Of a stretch of DNA of 64,000 nucleotides, positions 1 through 9,852 are shown in pieces. Origin of the DNA: Gaiellasilicea sp963763755 (lineage in GTDB: Bacteria > Actinomycetota > Thermoleophilia > Gaiellales > Gaiellaceae); assembly GCA_963763755.1 (NCBI GenBank), contig CAVXQE010000012.1:372001-436000 (forward strand), read 5' to 3'. The notes below the pieces were generated by a model. That model searched no databases. It saw nothing but the letters and a program-made list of their open reading frames with translations, and had not been told where the DNA came from. Made by a program: the position numbers and the translations under genes. The stretch's first letter is position 1; every line of letters begins with the position of its first letter.

Positions 1-236
1 GTCGTGTAGCCGCCGACGACGCCGACGACGAGGCCGATCCGCACCCACGCGGGCAGGTGATGACGGTCGACGAGCGCAGCGGCGATGAGGCCGATGAGCA
101 GGCATCCGGTCAGGTTCACGACGAACGTCGCCCAGGGGAAGATCGCGTCGCTGCGAGCCTCGATGTAGCGATCGACCGCGTACCGGCCCGACGCTCCAAC
201 CGCACCGCCCAGCGCAACGCCAAAGATGATCGGCAT
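1..236 (-). CDS. crcB: Fluoride exporter CrcB/Fluc (5' part, runs off the left edge)
   Basis: The first 78 codons read MPIIFGVALGGAVGASGRYA and continue with the Fluc signatures FPWATFVVNLTGC and VGGYTT. Fluc proteins are small four-helix dual-topology channels that export fluoride; the conserved Asn (here in VVNLTG) and the GGYTT motif line the pore. The ATG lies 5 bases after an AGGAG ribosome binding site. The C-terminal part lies outside the window. A fluoride riboswitch sits directly upstream and strongly supports the call. Confidence 0.93.
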   Translation of the reverse strand, partial: MPIIFGVALGGAVGASGRYAVDRYIEARSDAIFPWATFVVNLTGCLLIGLIAAALVDRHHLPAWVRIGLVVGVVGGYT

Positions 237-252
237 GGTGACTCCTTCGGTT

Positions 253-306
253 CGTAGGAGCCATCAGCCGATTGGCGGTCGAAGGCGAGCCCCATCGCCT
301 GCATGA
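253..306 (-). promoter_or_regulatory. Fluoride riboswitch (crcB motif)
   Basis: Read on the minus strand, the segment contains GGCGATGGGGCTCGCC, then ACCGCC, then GCTGATGGCTCCTAC: the hallmark blocks of the crcB/fluoride aptamer in the right order and spacing. It lies in the leader of the fluoride exporter gene. The 3' aptamer block GGCTCC can pair with GGAGTC, which contains the exporter's ribosome binding site (plus-strand 241-263), so control is probably at translation initiation. The motif match is seen directly; the switching mechanism is inferred. Confidence 0.9.
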
Positions 307-345
307 ATCATAGGCGCGCCGGGCGCCGCGGATACGCTCCACCGG

Positions 346-1230
346 ATGCCGTCCGCCCTGGAGCTGCGAGCAACAAATGGTGAGCTCGTACTCGCCGGGA
401 CGCTCCACCGCCCGGACGGCGAGCCCCACGCCACCGTGCTCATGGTCCCCGGGTCGGGACCGTCGGACCGCGACAACGACGTCTACTTCCCGGCGATCCG
501 GGCTGGCCTGCTCGACCGCGGCATCGCCGCAGCGTCGTTCGACAAACGGGGAGTCGGCGAGTCGACGGGCGACTGGCGTGACACCGGCCCTGCCGAGCAA
601 GCAGCCGACGTCGCCGCGCAACTGGCCTGCGTGCGCGGAACGCCGGGAGTCGACGCGGCACGACTGGGGCTCTTCGGCCACAGCCAGGGCGGCTGGGTGG
701 TGCTCGAGGTGGCCGCCGCCGACCCGTCCGTGGCGTTCGTGGTCACGAACTCGGGCCCAGGCGTCACGATGGCGCGCCAGGAACGCTTCGCGACCGAAGC
801 GCACATGGTCGCTGCCGGCGCTCCTGCCGATGCGGTGGCCGGCGCGCTGGCGACGCAGGACGCTCTGATCGCGCTGGTGCGCGCCGGAGCCGACTTCGAG
901 ACCGTTCAGGCGGCCGCGGGCGACGACGGTCACGGGCCGGGAGACGACGCGGAGCTCGAGCTCGTCCGCCGCTGGCTCGACCACGATCCGCGCCCGGCGC
1001 TCGAACGGCTCACCTGTCCACTCCTCGCGCTCTTCGGGGGGAACGACCTCGTCACGCCGGTGGAGGAGAGCATCGCCGTCCTCCGTGCTGCGCGCGCGGG
1101 CCGTCCAGGTGAGTTGGAGATCGAGACGTTTCCCGGGGCCGACCATCGGCTGCAGAGCGGCGAGCCGCCCGCCCTGCACCCTGCGTACGACACGACGCTC
1201 GGCGATTGGATCCTCCGCCACCAGGCGTGA
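346..1230 (+). CDS. Alpha/beta hydrolase (DLH/acyl-esterase-like)
   Basis: This intact 294-residue protein has the alpha/beta-hydrolase core: an oxyanion-hole region PGSGPSDRDND near residue 36, the nucleophile elbow GHSQGG near residue 110, an acid residue in GGNDLVTP near 228, and the catalytic histidine in GADH near 266. It is probably a cytoplasmic serine esterase or acyl hydrolase; the substrate cannot be read from sequence. It ends 21 bases before the M24 gene, so the two may be co-transcribed. There is no signal peptide. Confidence 0.85.
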   Translation: MPSALELRATNGELVLAGTLHRPDGEPHATVLMVPGSGPSDRDNDVYFPAIRAGLLDRGIAAASFDKRGVGESTGDWRDTGPAEQAADVAAQLACVRGTPGVDAARLGLFGHSQGGWVVLEVAAADPSVAFVVTNSGPGVTMARQERFATEAHMVAAGAPADAVAGALATQDALIALVRAGADFETVQAAAGDDGHGPGDDAELELVRRWLDHDPRPALERLTCPLLALFGGNDLVTPVEESIAVLRAARAGRPGELEIETFPGADHRLQSGEPPALHPAYDTTLGDWILRHQA

Positions 1231-1251
1231 CGAAAATGAGACGCTGCCGCC

Positions 1252-2442
1252 ATGCAGACAACCGGAATCCCAGCGGCAGAGCTGGCAGCGAGACGCGAGA
1301 CGCTCCTCCAGCACGTTCGTAGCCACTCGCTGACGGGCTACGTGCTCTTCGACGAGAGCTACGTCCAGTACTTCACGAGCTTCGGCTTTCTCGCGACCGA
1401 GCGCCCGGTCGCCTTCATCGGAAACACGTCCGGCGAGATGGCCGTCTTCGTCCCCGAGTTCGAAGTCGAGCGCGTTCTCGCCGAGACCGAGTTCGAGCGA
1501 GTCGAGTCCTACCCGGAGTACCCGGGCACCGAGCATCCGATGCTGATCCTGGCGCGCGTGCTGGCGGACATGGGGATCACGGGCGGCGCTGGTGCCGACC
1601 AGAACGGCTACCCGGGCATCCTCGGCTACGAGGGGCCGGCGCTGAGCGAGGTCACCGGGCAGCCGGTCCTGCCGCTCGCGCCGTTCATCGAGAGCTTGAT
1701 GGTGCACAAGAGCGAGGCAGAAGTCGGCCTGATCCGCGAGAGCGCGAGATGGTGCGAGCACGCCCACCGGCTCCTGCAGCAGTACTCGCGGCCCGGGGCG
1801 ACCGAAGCCGAGGCCAGCCTCCGCGCCGGCCAGGAAGCGACGCTCGCGATGCTCGAGGCGCTGGGCACGGCCTACGGCGGCCAGCAGGCCTCGTCCGACG
1901 GCGTGTCGGCGGGATACCGCGGCCAGATCGGGCTCAGGAGCTCGTGGGCGCACGCCGTCGCGCACAACATCGAATTCCAGGCCGGCGACGTGCTCGTCAC
2001 CGAGACCAGCGCCCCGATCTGGGGCTACAACGCCGAGCTCGAGCGCGCGATGATCATCGGCACGCCGACCGACGAGATGCGCCGCCTGTTCGACCACACG
2101 GTCGCCGCTCAGCAGGTGGCGTTCGACGCGCTGCGGCCCGGCGTCACGTGCGCCGACGTCGACAACGCGGTCCTGGGCTACTTCGAAGCCAACGACCTCC
2201 TGCCGTACTGGCGGCAGCACGTGGGTCACGCGATCGGACTGCGAAACCACGAGGCGCCGTTCCTCGACGTCGGCGATCACACGGAGGTCGAGCCCGGGAT
2301 GGTGTTCACGATCGAGCCCGGCCTGTACTCGAGCGAGATCGGCGGCTTCCGCCACTCCGACACGGTCGTCGTCACCCCGGATGGGATCGACATCCTCACC
2401 TCCTACCCCAAGGACATCGAGAGTCTGACCATCCCGGTCTAG
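1252..2442 (+). CDS. M24-family (creatinase/aminopeptidase P-like) protein with altered metal ligands
   Basis: This intact 396-residue protein has an N-terminal creatinase-like domain (about 1-150) and a C-terminal pita-bread M24 domain. The M24 landmarks are present: GDVLVTETS near 250, GYNAELER near 260, HVGHAIG near 325, FTIEPG near 353 and GFRHSDT near 366. In metallo-aminopeptidases the five ligands are Asp, Asp, His, Glu, Glu. Here both Asp positions are Glu, and the last Glu position is occupied within RHSD. It may be a Xaa-Pro peptidase, a creatinase-like amidinohydrolase or another M24 hydrolase; I cannot choose. It follows the esterase gene closely. Confidence 0.8.
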   Translation: MQTTGIPAAELAARRETLLQHVRSHSLTGYVLFDESYVQYFTSFGFLATERPVAFIGNTSGEMAVFVPEFEVERVLAETEFERVESYPEYPGTEHPMLILARVLADMGITGGAGADQNGYPGILGYEGPALSEVTGQPVLPLAPFIESLMVHKSEAEVGLIRESARWCEHAHRLLQQYSRPGATEAEASLRAGQEATLAMLEALGTAYGGQQASSDGVSAGYRGQIGLRSSWAHAVAHNIEFQAGDVLVTETSAPIWGYNAELERAMIIGTPTDEMRRLFDHTVAAQQVAFDALRPGVTCADVDNAVLGYFEANDLLPYWRQHVGHAIGLRNHEAPFLDVGDHTEVEPGMVFTIEPGLYSSEIGGFRHSDTVVVTPDGIDILTSYPKDIESLTIPV

Positions 2443-3672
2443 TCCGCGGGGATGGCGCCGAGCTCGTCGAGGCTCGGTGCCGCGCGGATCGCGGGGCTCA
2501 GCGTGCCCCAGAGCGCGAGCGCCAGAGTGAAGACGGCGAAGAAAGCGACGGTGACGCGGGCGGACGTGGAGGCGAGCAGGACGCCGGCGACGAGCGGCCC
2601 GAGCGGGGCCGCGAGCAGCGAGATCGATGCTCCTGGCACTCTCGACGCGGCCGAGCAACCGGTCCGGTGTCACGGCCAGGCGATAGCCCTCGACGACCGA
2701 GTCCGTCACCGGCAGCGTGATTCCCTGCACGACCATCGCGACCGCGAGCACGTAGACGTTCGGCCAGACGAGGAAGGCGACGATCCCGAGTCCCGCCCAG
2801 AGCTCGAGCAGGAGGATCGCCCGCACGGAGAGCGTGCGGCGGAAGAGCGGTGACGCCAGCGAGCCGACCAGGATGGCCGCGCCGAACGCGGCGACCAGCA
2901 CTCCGATGCCGGTGCTCGAAAGCCCGTCGCGCTGGGCGGAGACGACCAGCACGAGGAGGACGCCCGGGATCGTGAAGTTGCCGAGGCCGTAGAGGAACGC
3001 GCAGGTGCGCAGGAACGGCCGGCTCCAGAGAAAGCGGAACCCCTCCGCGACCTGCGTCCGCAGGCGGGTGAGGTCGATCTCACGTTCCTCCTGGAACGGC
3101 GTCCGCATCAGCGCGAGCGAGAGGAACGAGAACGCGTAGGAGACGGCGTCGAAGAGGAACGGGACGGCACGGCCGAGTGTGAAGAGCGCGCCTCCGAGCG
3201 GCGGCCCGGCGAGCATCACCACCGCCCCTCTCGCCCGGGTGACCCCCACGGCTGCGGGCAGCTGCTGCCGGGGAACGATGGCGCGGAGCGCGCCGGCGTG
3301 AGCGGTGTTGAAGAAGAGGGATCCCGTGCCCTCGATGAACGCGACGACCGCGATCTGCCAGAACGACACCCGGTCGAGGAGGATCGTCGCGGCGAGGGTG
3401 GCAATCGCGACCGCACGGACCCCGTCGGCCGCGATCATCAGCCGCTTGCGGTTCCAGCGGTCGGCCGCCACGCCTGCGGGCAGGGCGAAGACGGCGTACG
3501 GGAGGAGCCCGGCGAAGCCGACGAACCCGGCCTGTGCCGGCGAGTGCGTGACCGCGAGCACGAGCAGCGGGTACGCGATCGCCGTCACCTGCGAGCCGAG
3601 GGTCGAGAGCAGCCGCCCGGTCAGCAGCAGCACGAAGTCCCGGTTCCGCCGCAGCGGGAGTGGCGAAATCAA
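2439..3672 (-). CDS. MFS transporter, enterobactin/macrolide exporter-like (one frameshift)
   Basis: The reading frame is continuous from a TTG at 3672 down to about 2626, then shifts by one base and ends at 2439. Together it encodes about 410 residues with 10-12 hydrophobic segments and the MFS loop motif GVAADRWNRKR near residue 70. It resembles the MFS_3 (enterobactin exporter-like) group, so drug or metabolite efflux is likely; the substrate is unknown. The TTG overlaps the stop codon of the upstream SDR gene (translational coupling), but the exact start is unsettled. Both sides of the shift stay MFS-like, so I treat it as one gene. Confidence 0.8.
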
Positions 3673-4470
3673 TGCTCGCGTTGCTGCTGGCGTTCCGCGA
3701 GGTCGACGTATCCCTCGGGAACCTTGCCCACCGCGGTCCAGCCGCCGTCGACGTAGAACAGCTGGCCCGGTGACGTGTGAGGACTCCTCGGAGGCGAGGA
3801 ACACCGTCGGGCCGACCATGTCCTCCGGCTCTGCGATCCGGCCGAGCGGGATCAACGGAGCCCACGTCTCGCGGTACGACGGGTCGTCGTCGAGGTTGCG
3901 CTGCACGTTCGTCGCTCCGGGCGCGAAGGCGTTGACCCGGATCTGGTCGGGCGCGAGCTCCACGGCCAGCTGGATCGTGAGCGCGTTGATTCCGCCCTTG
4001 CTCGCTGCGTAGGCGGCGAGGTTGCGCAGGCCCCGGGCCGCGACGACCGACGACACGTTGACGATCGAGCCGCCGCCCGCCCGCGCGCATCAGCCGTGCC
4101 GCCTCGACGGAGCAGAAGAACGTCCCTTTCAGGTTCGTGTCGATGACGCGATCCCAGATCTCCTCCCAGGTATCTCCGCTGGGGTCGTCGAGATTCATCC
4201 AGCCGGGGATGCCGGCGCAGTTGACGAGGACGTCCAGCCGCTCGAGGCTCGCGGAGGTTGCTCGGCGATCTGAGCGGGGCTCGCGACATCGAAGGGCAGC
4301 GCGAGACCGCGGCTGCTCTCGGGAAGCTCGGCGAGGACGTCCGCCGGATCCTCGAGGTCGTTGAGGTGCACGAGCGCACCCTCGGCGGCGAGCCCGACCG
4401 CGAGCGCGCGGCCGATCCCGCTCCCAGCGCCGGTGACGAGCGCGACCTTGCCGTCGAGGCGACCGCTCAT
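3669..4470 (-). CDS. Short-chain dehydrogenase/reductase (three frameshifts)
   Basis: The protein of about 266 residues begins MSGRLDGKVALVTGAGSGIG, with the Rossmann TGxxxGIG motif at residues 14-21. After a shift near 4258 come NLKGTFFCS and, after another near 4075, the catalytic YAASKGG. The C-terminus (HVTGQLFYVDGGWTAVGK) needs removal of one G from a GGG run near 3765. The SDR fold gives NAD(P)H-dependent oxidation or reduction of an alcohol or ketone. The ATG overlaps the stop of the dehydratase gene (ATGA), and its own stop overlaps the MFS start, so dehydratase, SDR and MFS form an operon. A sugar-acid or acyl substrate is possible. Confidence 0.85.
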
Positions 4471-6130
4471 TCCGTCACCGCTCCGCGTGCGGCCGAGGAG
4501 ACGCTGCGCGCGTACTTCGCGAGGACGCCGTGCGAGCACGCGCGGCTCGGGCGGCGACCCACCCCACTCTGCGCTGCTCGAGCTCGGCCTCGTCCACCTC
4601 GACCTCGCAGCGTCCGCGCGTCGACGTCGATCGAGATCACGTCCCCGTCGCGCACGAACGCGATCGGGCCTCCACGCACCGCCTCCGGGGCGACGTGGCC
4701 GACCATCACGCCCCGCGTCGCGCCGCTGAAGCGGCCGTCGGTGACGAGCACGACGGAGTCGCCCAAGCTCGCGCCCGACGATCGCCGAGGTGATCGACAG
4801 CATCTCCGGCATTCCGGGCGCCCCGGCCGGCCCCTCGTTGCGAACGACGACGACCTCGCCCGGCTGAACCACGCCCCCGTAGACGGCTGTCCAGACATGC
4901 CGCCTCCGAGCCGAAGACCCGCGCCGGCCCGCGATGCGTCGTCCGCTCGTGCCCCGCGAGCTTCACCACGGCGCCGTCCGGAGCGAGATTGCCGCGAAGC
5001 ACGCGGAGCGCGCCGCCCGGCTTGAACGGCTGTCCTGCCGCCGCGATCACCTCGCCGTCCGGATCCCGCGCGCCGGCGGCGTGCTCGGCGATCGTCCGGC
5101 CGTCGACCGTGGGAGCGTCGCCGTGCAGGTGCGGGAGCAGCTGCTTGATCACCGCTGCGGTGCCTCCGGCGTGGTGCATGTCGCCCGCGACGAAACGCCC
5201 GCCCGGGGTCAGGCTCGTCACGACCGGCGTCGAGGCCGAGAGGCGATCGAAGTCTTCGAGCTCGAGCGCGACGCCGGCTTCGTTCGCGATCGCCAGCAGG
5301 TGCAGCACGCGTTCGTCGAGCCGCCGGTTCCGGTGACGCCGACGATCGCGTTCTCGAGCCCCGCCCTCGTCACGAGCGAGGACGGCCTGACGTCGCGCTC
5401 GATCACGTCGAGGACGAGCCGCCCTGCGGCCTCGCCCTGCCTCGGCCTTGGCCGGATCGGCCGCCGGAACGCTGCCGAGGCCGATCGGGCCGAGCCCGAG
5501 GAAGTCGATCGCGACTGCCATCGTGTTGGCCGTGAAGTGCCCGGTGCAGGCGCCGTAGCCGGGACAGGCGTCGCGCTCGAGCGCGAGCAGCTCGTCGTCC
5601 GTGATCAGCCCGCCCTCGTGCGCGCCGACTCCCTCCCAGACGTCCTGGATCGTCACCTGGGCACCGCGGTGGCTCCCCGGGGCCATCGCGCCCGAGTACA
5701 GGATCAAGCCGGGAACGTCGAGCCGGACCATCGCCATCGCGAGACCCGGGACGGTCTTGTCGCAGCCGCCCAGGCAGATCAGGCCGTCGAAGGGCTGGGC
5801 GCGTCCGACGAGCTCCACCGAGTCTGCGATCACCTCGCGGCTGACGAGCGACGCGCGCATCCCGACTGTGCCCTGAGTCAGGTTGTCCGAGATGGCGATC
5901 GTGTTGAACTCGAGCGGCGTTCCGCCCGCAGCGCGCACCCCGGCCGCGACGTGCGCTGCGAGCTCGCGCTGGCCGAGGTTGCACGGCATCGTCCCCGTCC
6001 ACGTCGTCGCGATCCCGACGAGGGGACGGCTCCAATCGCGCTCGTCGAGACCCATGGCGCGCAGATGAGCCCGCGCCCCGGCACGACGAGCGCCCTCGTT
6101 CAGATCCGCGTTCGCGAGCGGGCGCTGCAC
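4467..6130 (-). CDS. ilvD: IlvD/Edd-family dehydratase, probably dihydroxy-acid dehydratase (several frameshifts)
   Basis: The N-terminal 230 residues from a GTG at 6130 are intact and carry CLGGCDKTVPG and GYGACTGHFTANTMA, which hold iron-sulfur cluster cysteines, and the SLVSREVIADS block typical of IlvD. Frames then change near 5440, 5320, 4900, 4775 and 4600. Conserved C-terminal blocks such as VTDGRFSGATRGVMVGHVAPEA remain readable, and the total length (about 554) fits the family. IlvD removes water from dihydroxy-isovalerate and -methylvalerate in branched-chain amino-acid synthesis. The operon partners (SDR and MFS, no ilv genes) leave room for a sugar-acid dehydratase role. Confidence 0.83.
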
Positions 6131-6152
6131 CCGGACGATCCTAGTCGTCGTG

Positions 6153-6950
6153 CTAGTCGATCAGCTTGCGGATCATGGCGCGGATCGCGACCCGCCACAT
6201 GAGCAGGCCGAAGACCAGGAGGAATGCCAGGCTGGCGAGATCGGCCCAGCCGACGAAGCCGAACACCGCATGGCGAACGAGCTGAACACAGTGGTAGAGC
6301 GGGTTGAGGCGCGCCAGAGTCTGCGCCCAACCCGGCAGCGTGTCGATCGGGAAGAACGTCCCGGCCACGAGGAAGAGCGGCGTGAGGACGGCGCTGACGA
6401 TGTAGCTGAAGTTCTCGATCGACTTCGCGAAGCCGGCGACGGTGACCCCGAAGCAGGCCCAGCCGAAGCCCGAGATCCAGGCGATCAGCGGCACCGTCAG
6501 CATCCCCCACGACGGGTCGAGCCCGAACACCATCGCCACGAGCATCGGCACGCAGCCGTAGACACCGGCGCGTGTGGCGATCCAGAGCGCCTCGGCCGTG
6601 ACGAGCTCCTCGGTGTCCACGGGCGCGGCAAGGATCGCGTCGTAGGTGTGTTGGAACTGGTACTTGACGAACGTCCCGAACATCGCCGGGAACGCGCTCG
6701 AGAAGAGCACCGCCGTGGCGACGGTGCCCGTGCCGACGAACTGGACGTAGTCGTAGCCCCCGACCCGGCTGACGAGCGAGCCGAAGCCGAAGCCGAACGC
6801 CAGCAGGTAGATCGTCGGCTCGACGGTCGAGGAGAACGTCGCCGAGCGCCAGTAGGACGAGAAGTTGACGACCTCGCGCACGAGCACGCCCGTGATCGCG
6901 GGCCGCTCGAGCCGGCGGAGGCGGTGGGTGTCCGCCGTGGCGACGGCCAT
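6153..6950 (-). CDS. ABC-2 type transporter permease (NodJ/DrrB-like)
   Basis: This intact 265-residue membrane protein has about six hydrophobic segments, an N-terminal cytoplasmic stretch, and ABC-2 blocks such as GYDYVQFVGTGTVATAVLFS and PLFLVAGTFFPIDTLPGWAQ. It resembles NodJ/DrrB permeases that pair with a DrrA-like ATPase to export lipids, polysaccharides or drugs. Its ATG overlaps the TGA of the ATPase gene (TGATG), so the two are translationally coupled. The substrate is unknown. Confidence 0.88.
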   Translation of the reverse strand: MAVATADTHRLRRLERPAITGVLVREVVNFSSYWRSATFSSTVEPTIYLLAFGFGFGSLVSRVGGYDYVQFVGTGTVATAVLFSSAFPAMFGTFVKYQFQHTYDAILAAPVDTEELVTAEALWIATRAGVYGCVPMLVAMVFGLDPSWGMLTVPLIAWISGFGWACFGVTVAGFAKSIENFSYIVSAVLTPLFLVAGTFFPIDTLPGWAQTLARLNPLYHCVQLVRHAVFGFVGWADLASLAFLLVFGLLMWRVAIRAMIRKLID

Positions 6951-7847
6951 CAGCCGATCTCCTCGCCGGTGAGGAGGACGAAGACGTCCTCGAGGTTCGC
7001 CGGGCGGCGCTCGCCGTCGATCCCGGTCCCGTTCGAGCCGTCGTGCCCGAGGATCGAGACGCTCGTGCCTGTGCGCCGCGTCCGCAGGCCGTGCGTGACC
7101 GCCTCGGCCTCGACCTCGGCGAGGCGCGCGGGCGGCCCGTAGACCTCGAGCACCTCCCGGCCGGCGTGCTCCAGCACGAGCTCGGCGGGCGGGCCGGCCG
7201 CGACGGCCTTGCCGTGGGACATGATCATCACCGTGTCGGCGAGCCGCTGTGCCTCCTCGATGTAGTGGGTCGACATCAGGATCGTCGTGCCTTCGCTTCG
7301 GAGCGCGTCGATCAGCGCCCAGAGCTCCTGCCGCACCTGCGGATCGAGTCCGACCGTCGGCTCGTCGAGGAGCACGAGCCGGGGCCGGTGCACGAGCGCA
7401 CGTGCGATCAGCAGGCGGCGCCGCATGCCGCCGGAGAGCTTGTCGACGCGCGAGTCGCGGCGGTCGACGAGCTTCGCCATCACGAGCGCCCGCTCGATCG
7501 CGGCACCCCGCTCGGCGCGGCCGATCCGGTAGAGGTGCGCGAAGACGAGCAGGTTCTGCTCGACCGTCAGCGTGACGTCGAGATTGTCGAGCTGCGGCAC
7601 GACGCCCGCACTGCGCGCGCGCCATCTTCGACTCGGCCGGGAGCGTGAAGCCGAGAACCTCGATCTCGCCCTCGTCCGCGATCGACTGCGCGGTGAGCAG
7701 CCGCATCGTCGTCGACTTCCCGGCGCCGTTCGGCCCGAGCAGGCCGACGCACGTGCCCTCCGGCACGTCGAGATCGAGCCCGTCGACGGCGGTGATCGGG
7801 CCGTAGCGCTTCACCGCTCCGCGCAGGCGTATCGCGAGGTCGGTCAC
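6950..7847 (-). CDS. ABC transporter ATP-binding protein (NodI/DrrA-like; one frameshift)
   Basis: This ATPase of about 298 residues starts at a GTG at 7847. It shows Walker A GPNGAGKST near residue 40, a VPQLDNLD Q-loop, the signature LSGGMRRR near 145, Walker B LVLLDEPTVGLDP and the switch histidine in STHYIEEA. One base is wrong in the GC-repeat run near 7615, between SKMARAQ and VVPQLDN. The C-terminal extension after about 220 is typical of DrrA/NodI export ATPases. It energises the permease encoded immediately downstream. Confidence 0.9.
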
Positions 7848-7857
7848 GCCGATGAGC

Positions 7858-8229
7858 CTACTGATCGAGGACTGAGAGGATGTTGCCGGCGGGATCCCTG
7901 AACCACGCGATCGTCGGCCCCTCGCCGCGGAAGATCCCCTTCTCATCCGTCCCGAGGTCCCCCTCGTAGTGCTCGAAGGGCACGCCGGCCTCCGTCAGCC
8001 GGTCGACGGCCTCCTCGACGTCCGGCACCGGGAAGTTGAGGATCGTGAACGACGCGGGCTCGTGGTTTTCCTTGGGATAGGCGAGAACCGTGGCGCCACC
8101 GGCGAGGTGCAGCATCAGCATGCCGTGCTCCTCGGTGACGTTCAGCCCGAGCGTCTCGCCGTAGAACTGCTTCGCGCGCGGAATGTCGTCCACGGAGAAG
8201 CCGGAGAACGCCTTCGTGTCCTTGAACAT
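7858..8229 (-). CDS. VOC (glyoxalase/bleomycin resistance) family protein
   Basis: This intact 123-residue protein has one vicinal-oxygen-chelate module pair: FSVDDIPRAKQFYGETLGL at the start, TVLAYPKEN in the middle and FRDPAGNILSVLDQ at the end. A good ribosome binding site (AGGAG) lies 8 bases before the ATG. VOC proteins bind a metal or small molecule and may be lyases, dioxygenases or antibiotic sequestering proteins; no specific role can be assigned. It lies between a drug-type MFS gene and an ABC export pair, which fits a detoxification role, but that is inference. Confidence 0.88.
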   Translation of the reverse strand: MFKDTKAFSGFSVDDIPRAKQFYGETLGLNVTEEHGMLMLHLAGGATVLAYPKENHEPASFTILNFPVPDVEEAVDRLTEAGVPFEHYEGDLGTDEKGIFRGEGPTIAWFRDPAGNILSVLDQ

Positions 8230-8257
8230 TCGAATCACTCCTTCACTGGTTGGTGCC

Positions 8258-9730
8258 CTATGCGGCTTCGGCTTCGGCGACCTCTTCGTCGTCGACCGCT
8301 TCCTCACCCTCGGGCTCAGAGACCTGAGCTGCCGGAGCGAAGCAGCACGCCGCCCAGCACCGCCCCCGTCGCGGCGAACACAGCGCCGACGAGGAAGGCG
8401 AGGTGGTAGCCGCCGGTCAGGGCGACGATCGAGCTGTCGCCTGCGGCCTGCAGGGTGTCGGTGCGCGAGGCGGCGAGGCTGGCGAGCACTGCGAGCCCGA
8501 GCGCGCCGCCCATCATGAACGAGGTGTTGACGACGCCCGAGGCGAGACCCGCCTCGCTCGGCTCGACGTCGCTCATCGCGGCGAGCAGCACCGGGTTGAA
8601 CGCGATGCCGGCGCCGAGGCCGAGCAGGATCATGCTCGGGAGCACGTCGACGACGAAGTTCCCGTCGACCGGTGCCCGCGCGAACAGCAGGAGCCCCGAC
8701 GCGGCCAGGAGCAGCCCCGCGGCGAGCGGCGGCCTGAAGCCGAAGCGCATCACGAGCTTGGCCGAGAGGCCGACCGAGAGCGCGCCCATGATCAGGTTGC
8801 GCCGGCAGGAAGGCGAGGCCGACCTGCAGCGGGCTGTAGCCGAGCACGAGCTGGAGGTAGAGCGCGGAGACGAAGAACCAGGCGAACATCGCCGCCGCCC
8901 AGAGGATGCCGACGACGTTCGCGACGACGACGTTGCGCAGCCGGAAGAGGCCGAGCGGCACGAGCGGCGAGCGGCCCTTGCGCCTCGATCACGACGAAGA
9001 TCGCCAGCAGCGCCGCCGGCGGCGCCGAGCAGTCCGAGCGTCTGGAGCGGACGTCCAGCCCTCCTGGTTGCCGTTGACGATCGCGTAGACGGCGAGCATC
9101 AGCGCGACGGTGACGGTGACCGCGCCCGCGACGTCGAGGCGCCGTTCGGCAGCCAGACCGCGGGACGCGGGCACGAGCTTGAGCGTGAGCGCGACGACGA
9201 GGACGCCGACCGGGACGTTGACGAGGAAGATCCAGTGCCAGCTGAGCGAGTCCGTCAGGATCCCGCCGAGGAGCACGCCGATGCTGCCGCCGCCCGAGGC
9301 GACGAAGCCGAAGATGCCCATCGCCTTCGCCCGGTCGGCCGGTTCGGTGAAGAGCGTCATCATCAGCGAGAGCGCGACCGCGGAGACGACCGCGGCGCCG
9401 AGGCCCTGCACGGCGCGCGCTCCGATCAGGAGCTCCTGCGAGTTCGCGAGGCCGCAGGCGAGCGAGGCCAGGGTGAAGAGCGTCGTGCCGATCAGGAACA
9501 GGCGCCGGTGCCCGAAGAGGTCGCCCAGCCGCCCGCCGAGCAGGAGGAAGCCGCCGAACGTGAGCAGGTAGGCGTTGACGACCCAGGCGAGCGAGGTCTC
9601 GGTGAACCCGAGGTCCTCTCTGATCGACGGCAGCGCGACGCCCACGATCGTCACGTCGAGGACGATCATCAGGTCGCCGAGGCAGAGGACGAGAGCGCGA
9701 GCCAGCGGGTGCGGTTATCGAGTGGTCATG
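8258..9730 (-). CDS. DHA2-family MFS drug transporter (EmrB/QacA-like; several frameshifts)
   Basis: The reading resumes in different frames at about 9715, 9000-9050, 8805 and 8325 but is clearly one 14-helix exporter of about 490 residues. It contains LGDLMIVLDVTIVGVALPSI in helix 1, GGRLGDLFGHRR (MFS loop 2-3), the GVLLGGILTDSLSWHWIFLVN motif C region and, at the end, AIFVVIEAQGP-type DHA2 segments. After the last shift an acidic tail (SEPEGEEAVDDEEVAEAEAA) runs to a TAG at 8258. It is a likely proton-driven multidrug efflux pump. The first 15-20 codons are uncertain because the frame after the ATG at 9730 meets an early TAA. Confidence 0.8.
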
Positions 9731-9852
9731 AGCGTCGAACTCCTCTCGAGTGGTCGGCTGCGATTGCATTTGGAGGTAAGACCGGAGGCCGACGCAGGAA
9801 CTCATCGGTCCGGGAGCGATGAGTTTTGGCCGCCGGAGCGGTCCCTACTCTG

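Noticed and set aside
4934..6202. A plus-strand open frame of about 420 codons
   Set aside because: Antisense to the IlvD-type gene, whose cluster motifs on the minus strand are unmistakable.
7858..8961. An apparent MFS-VOC fusion protein
   Set aside because: The join arises from frameshifts in the MFS gene; the VOC gene has its own ATG with a ribosome binding site.
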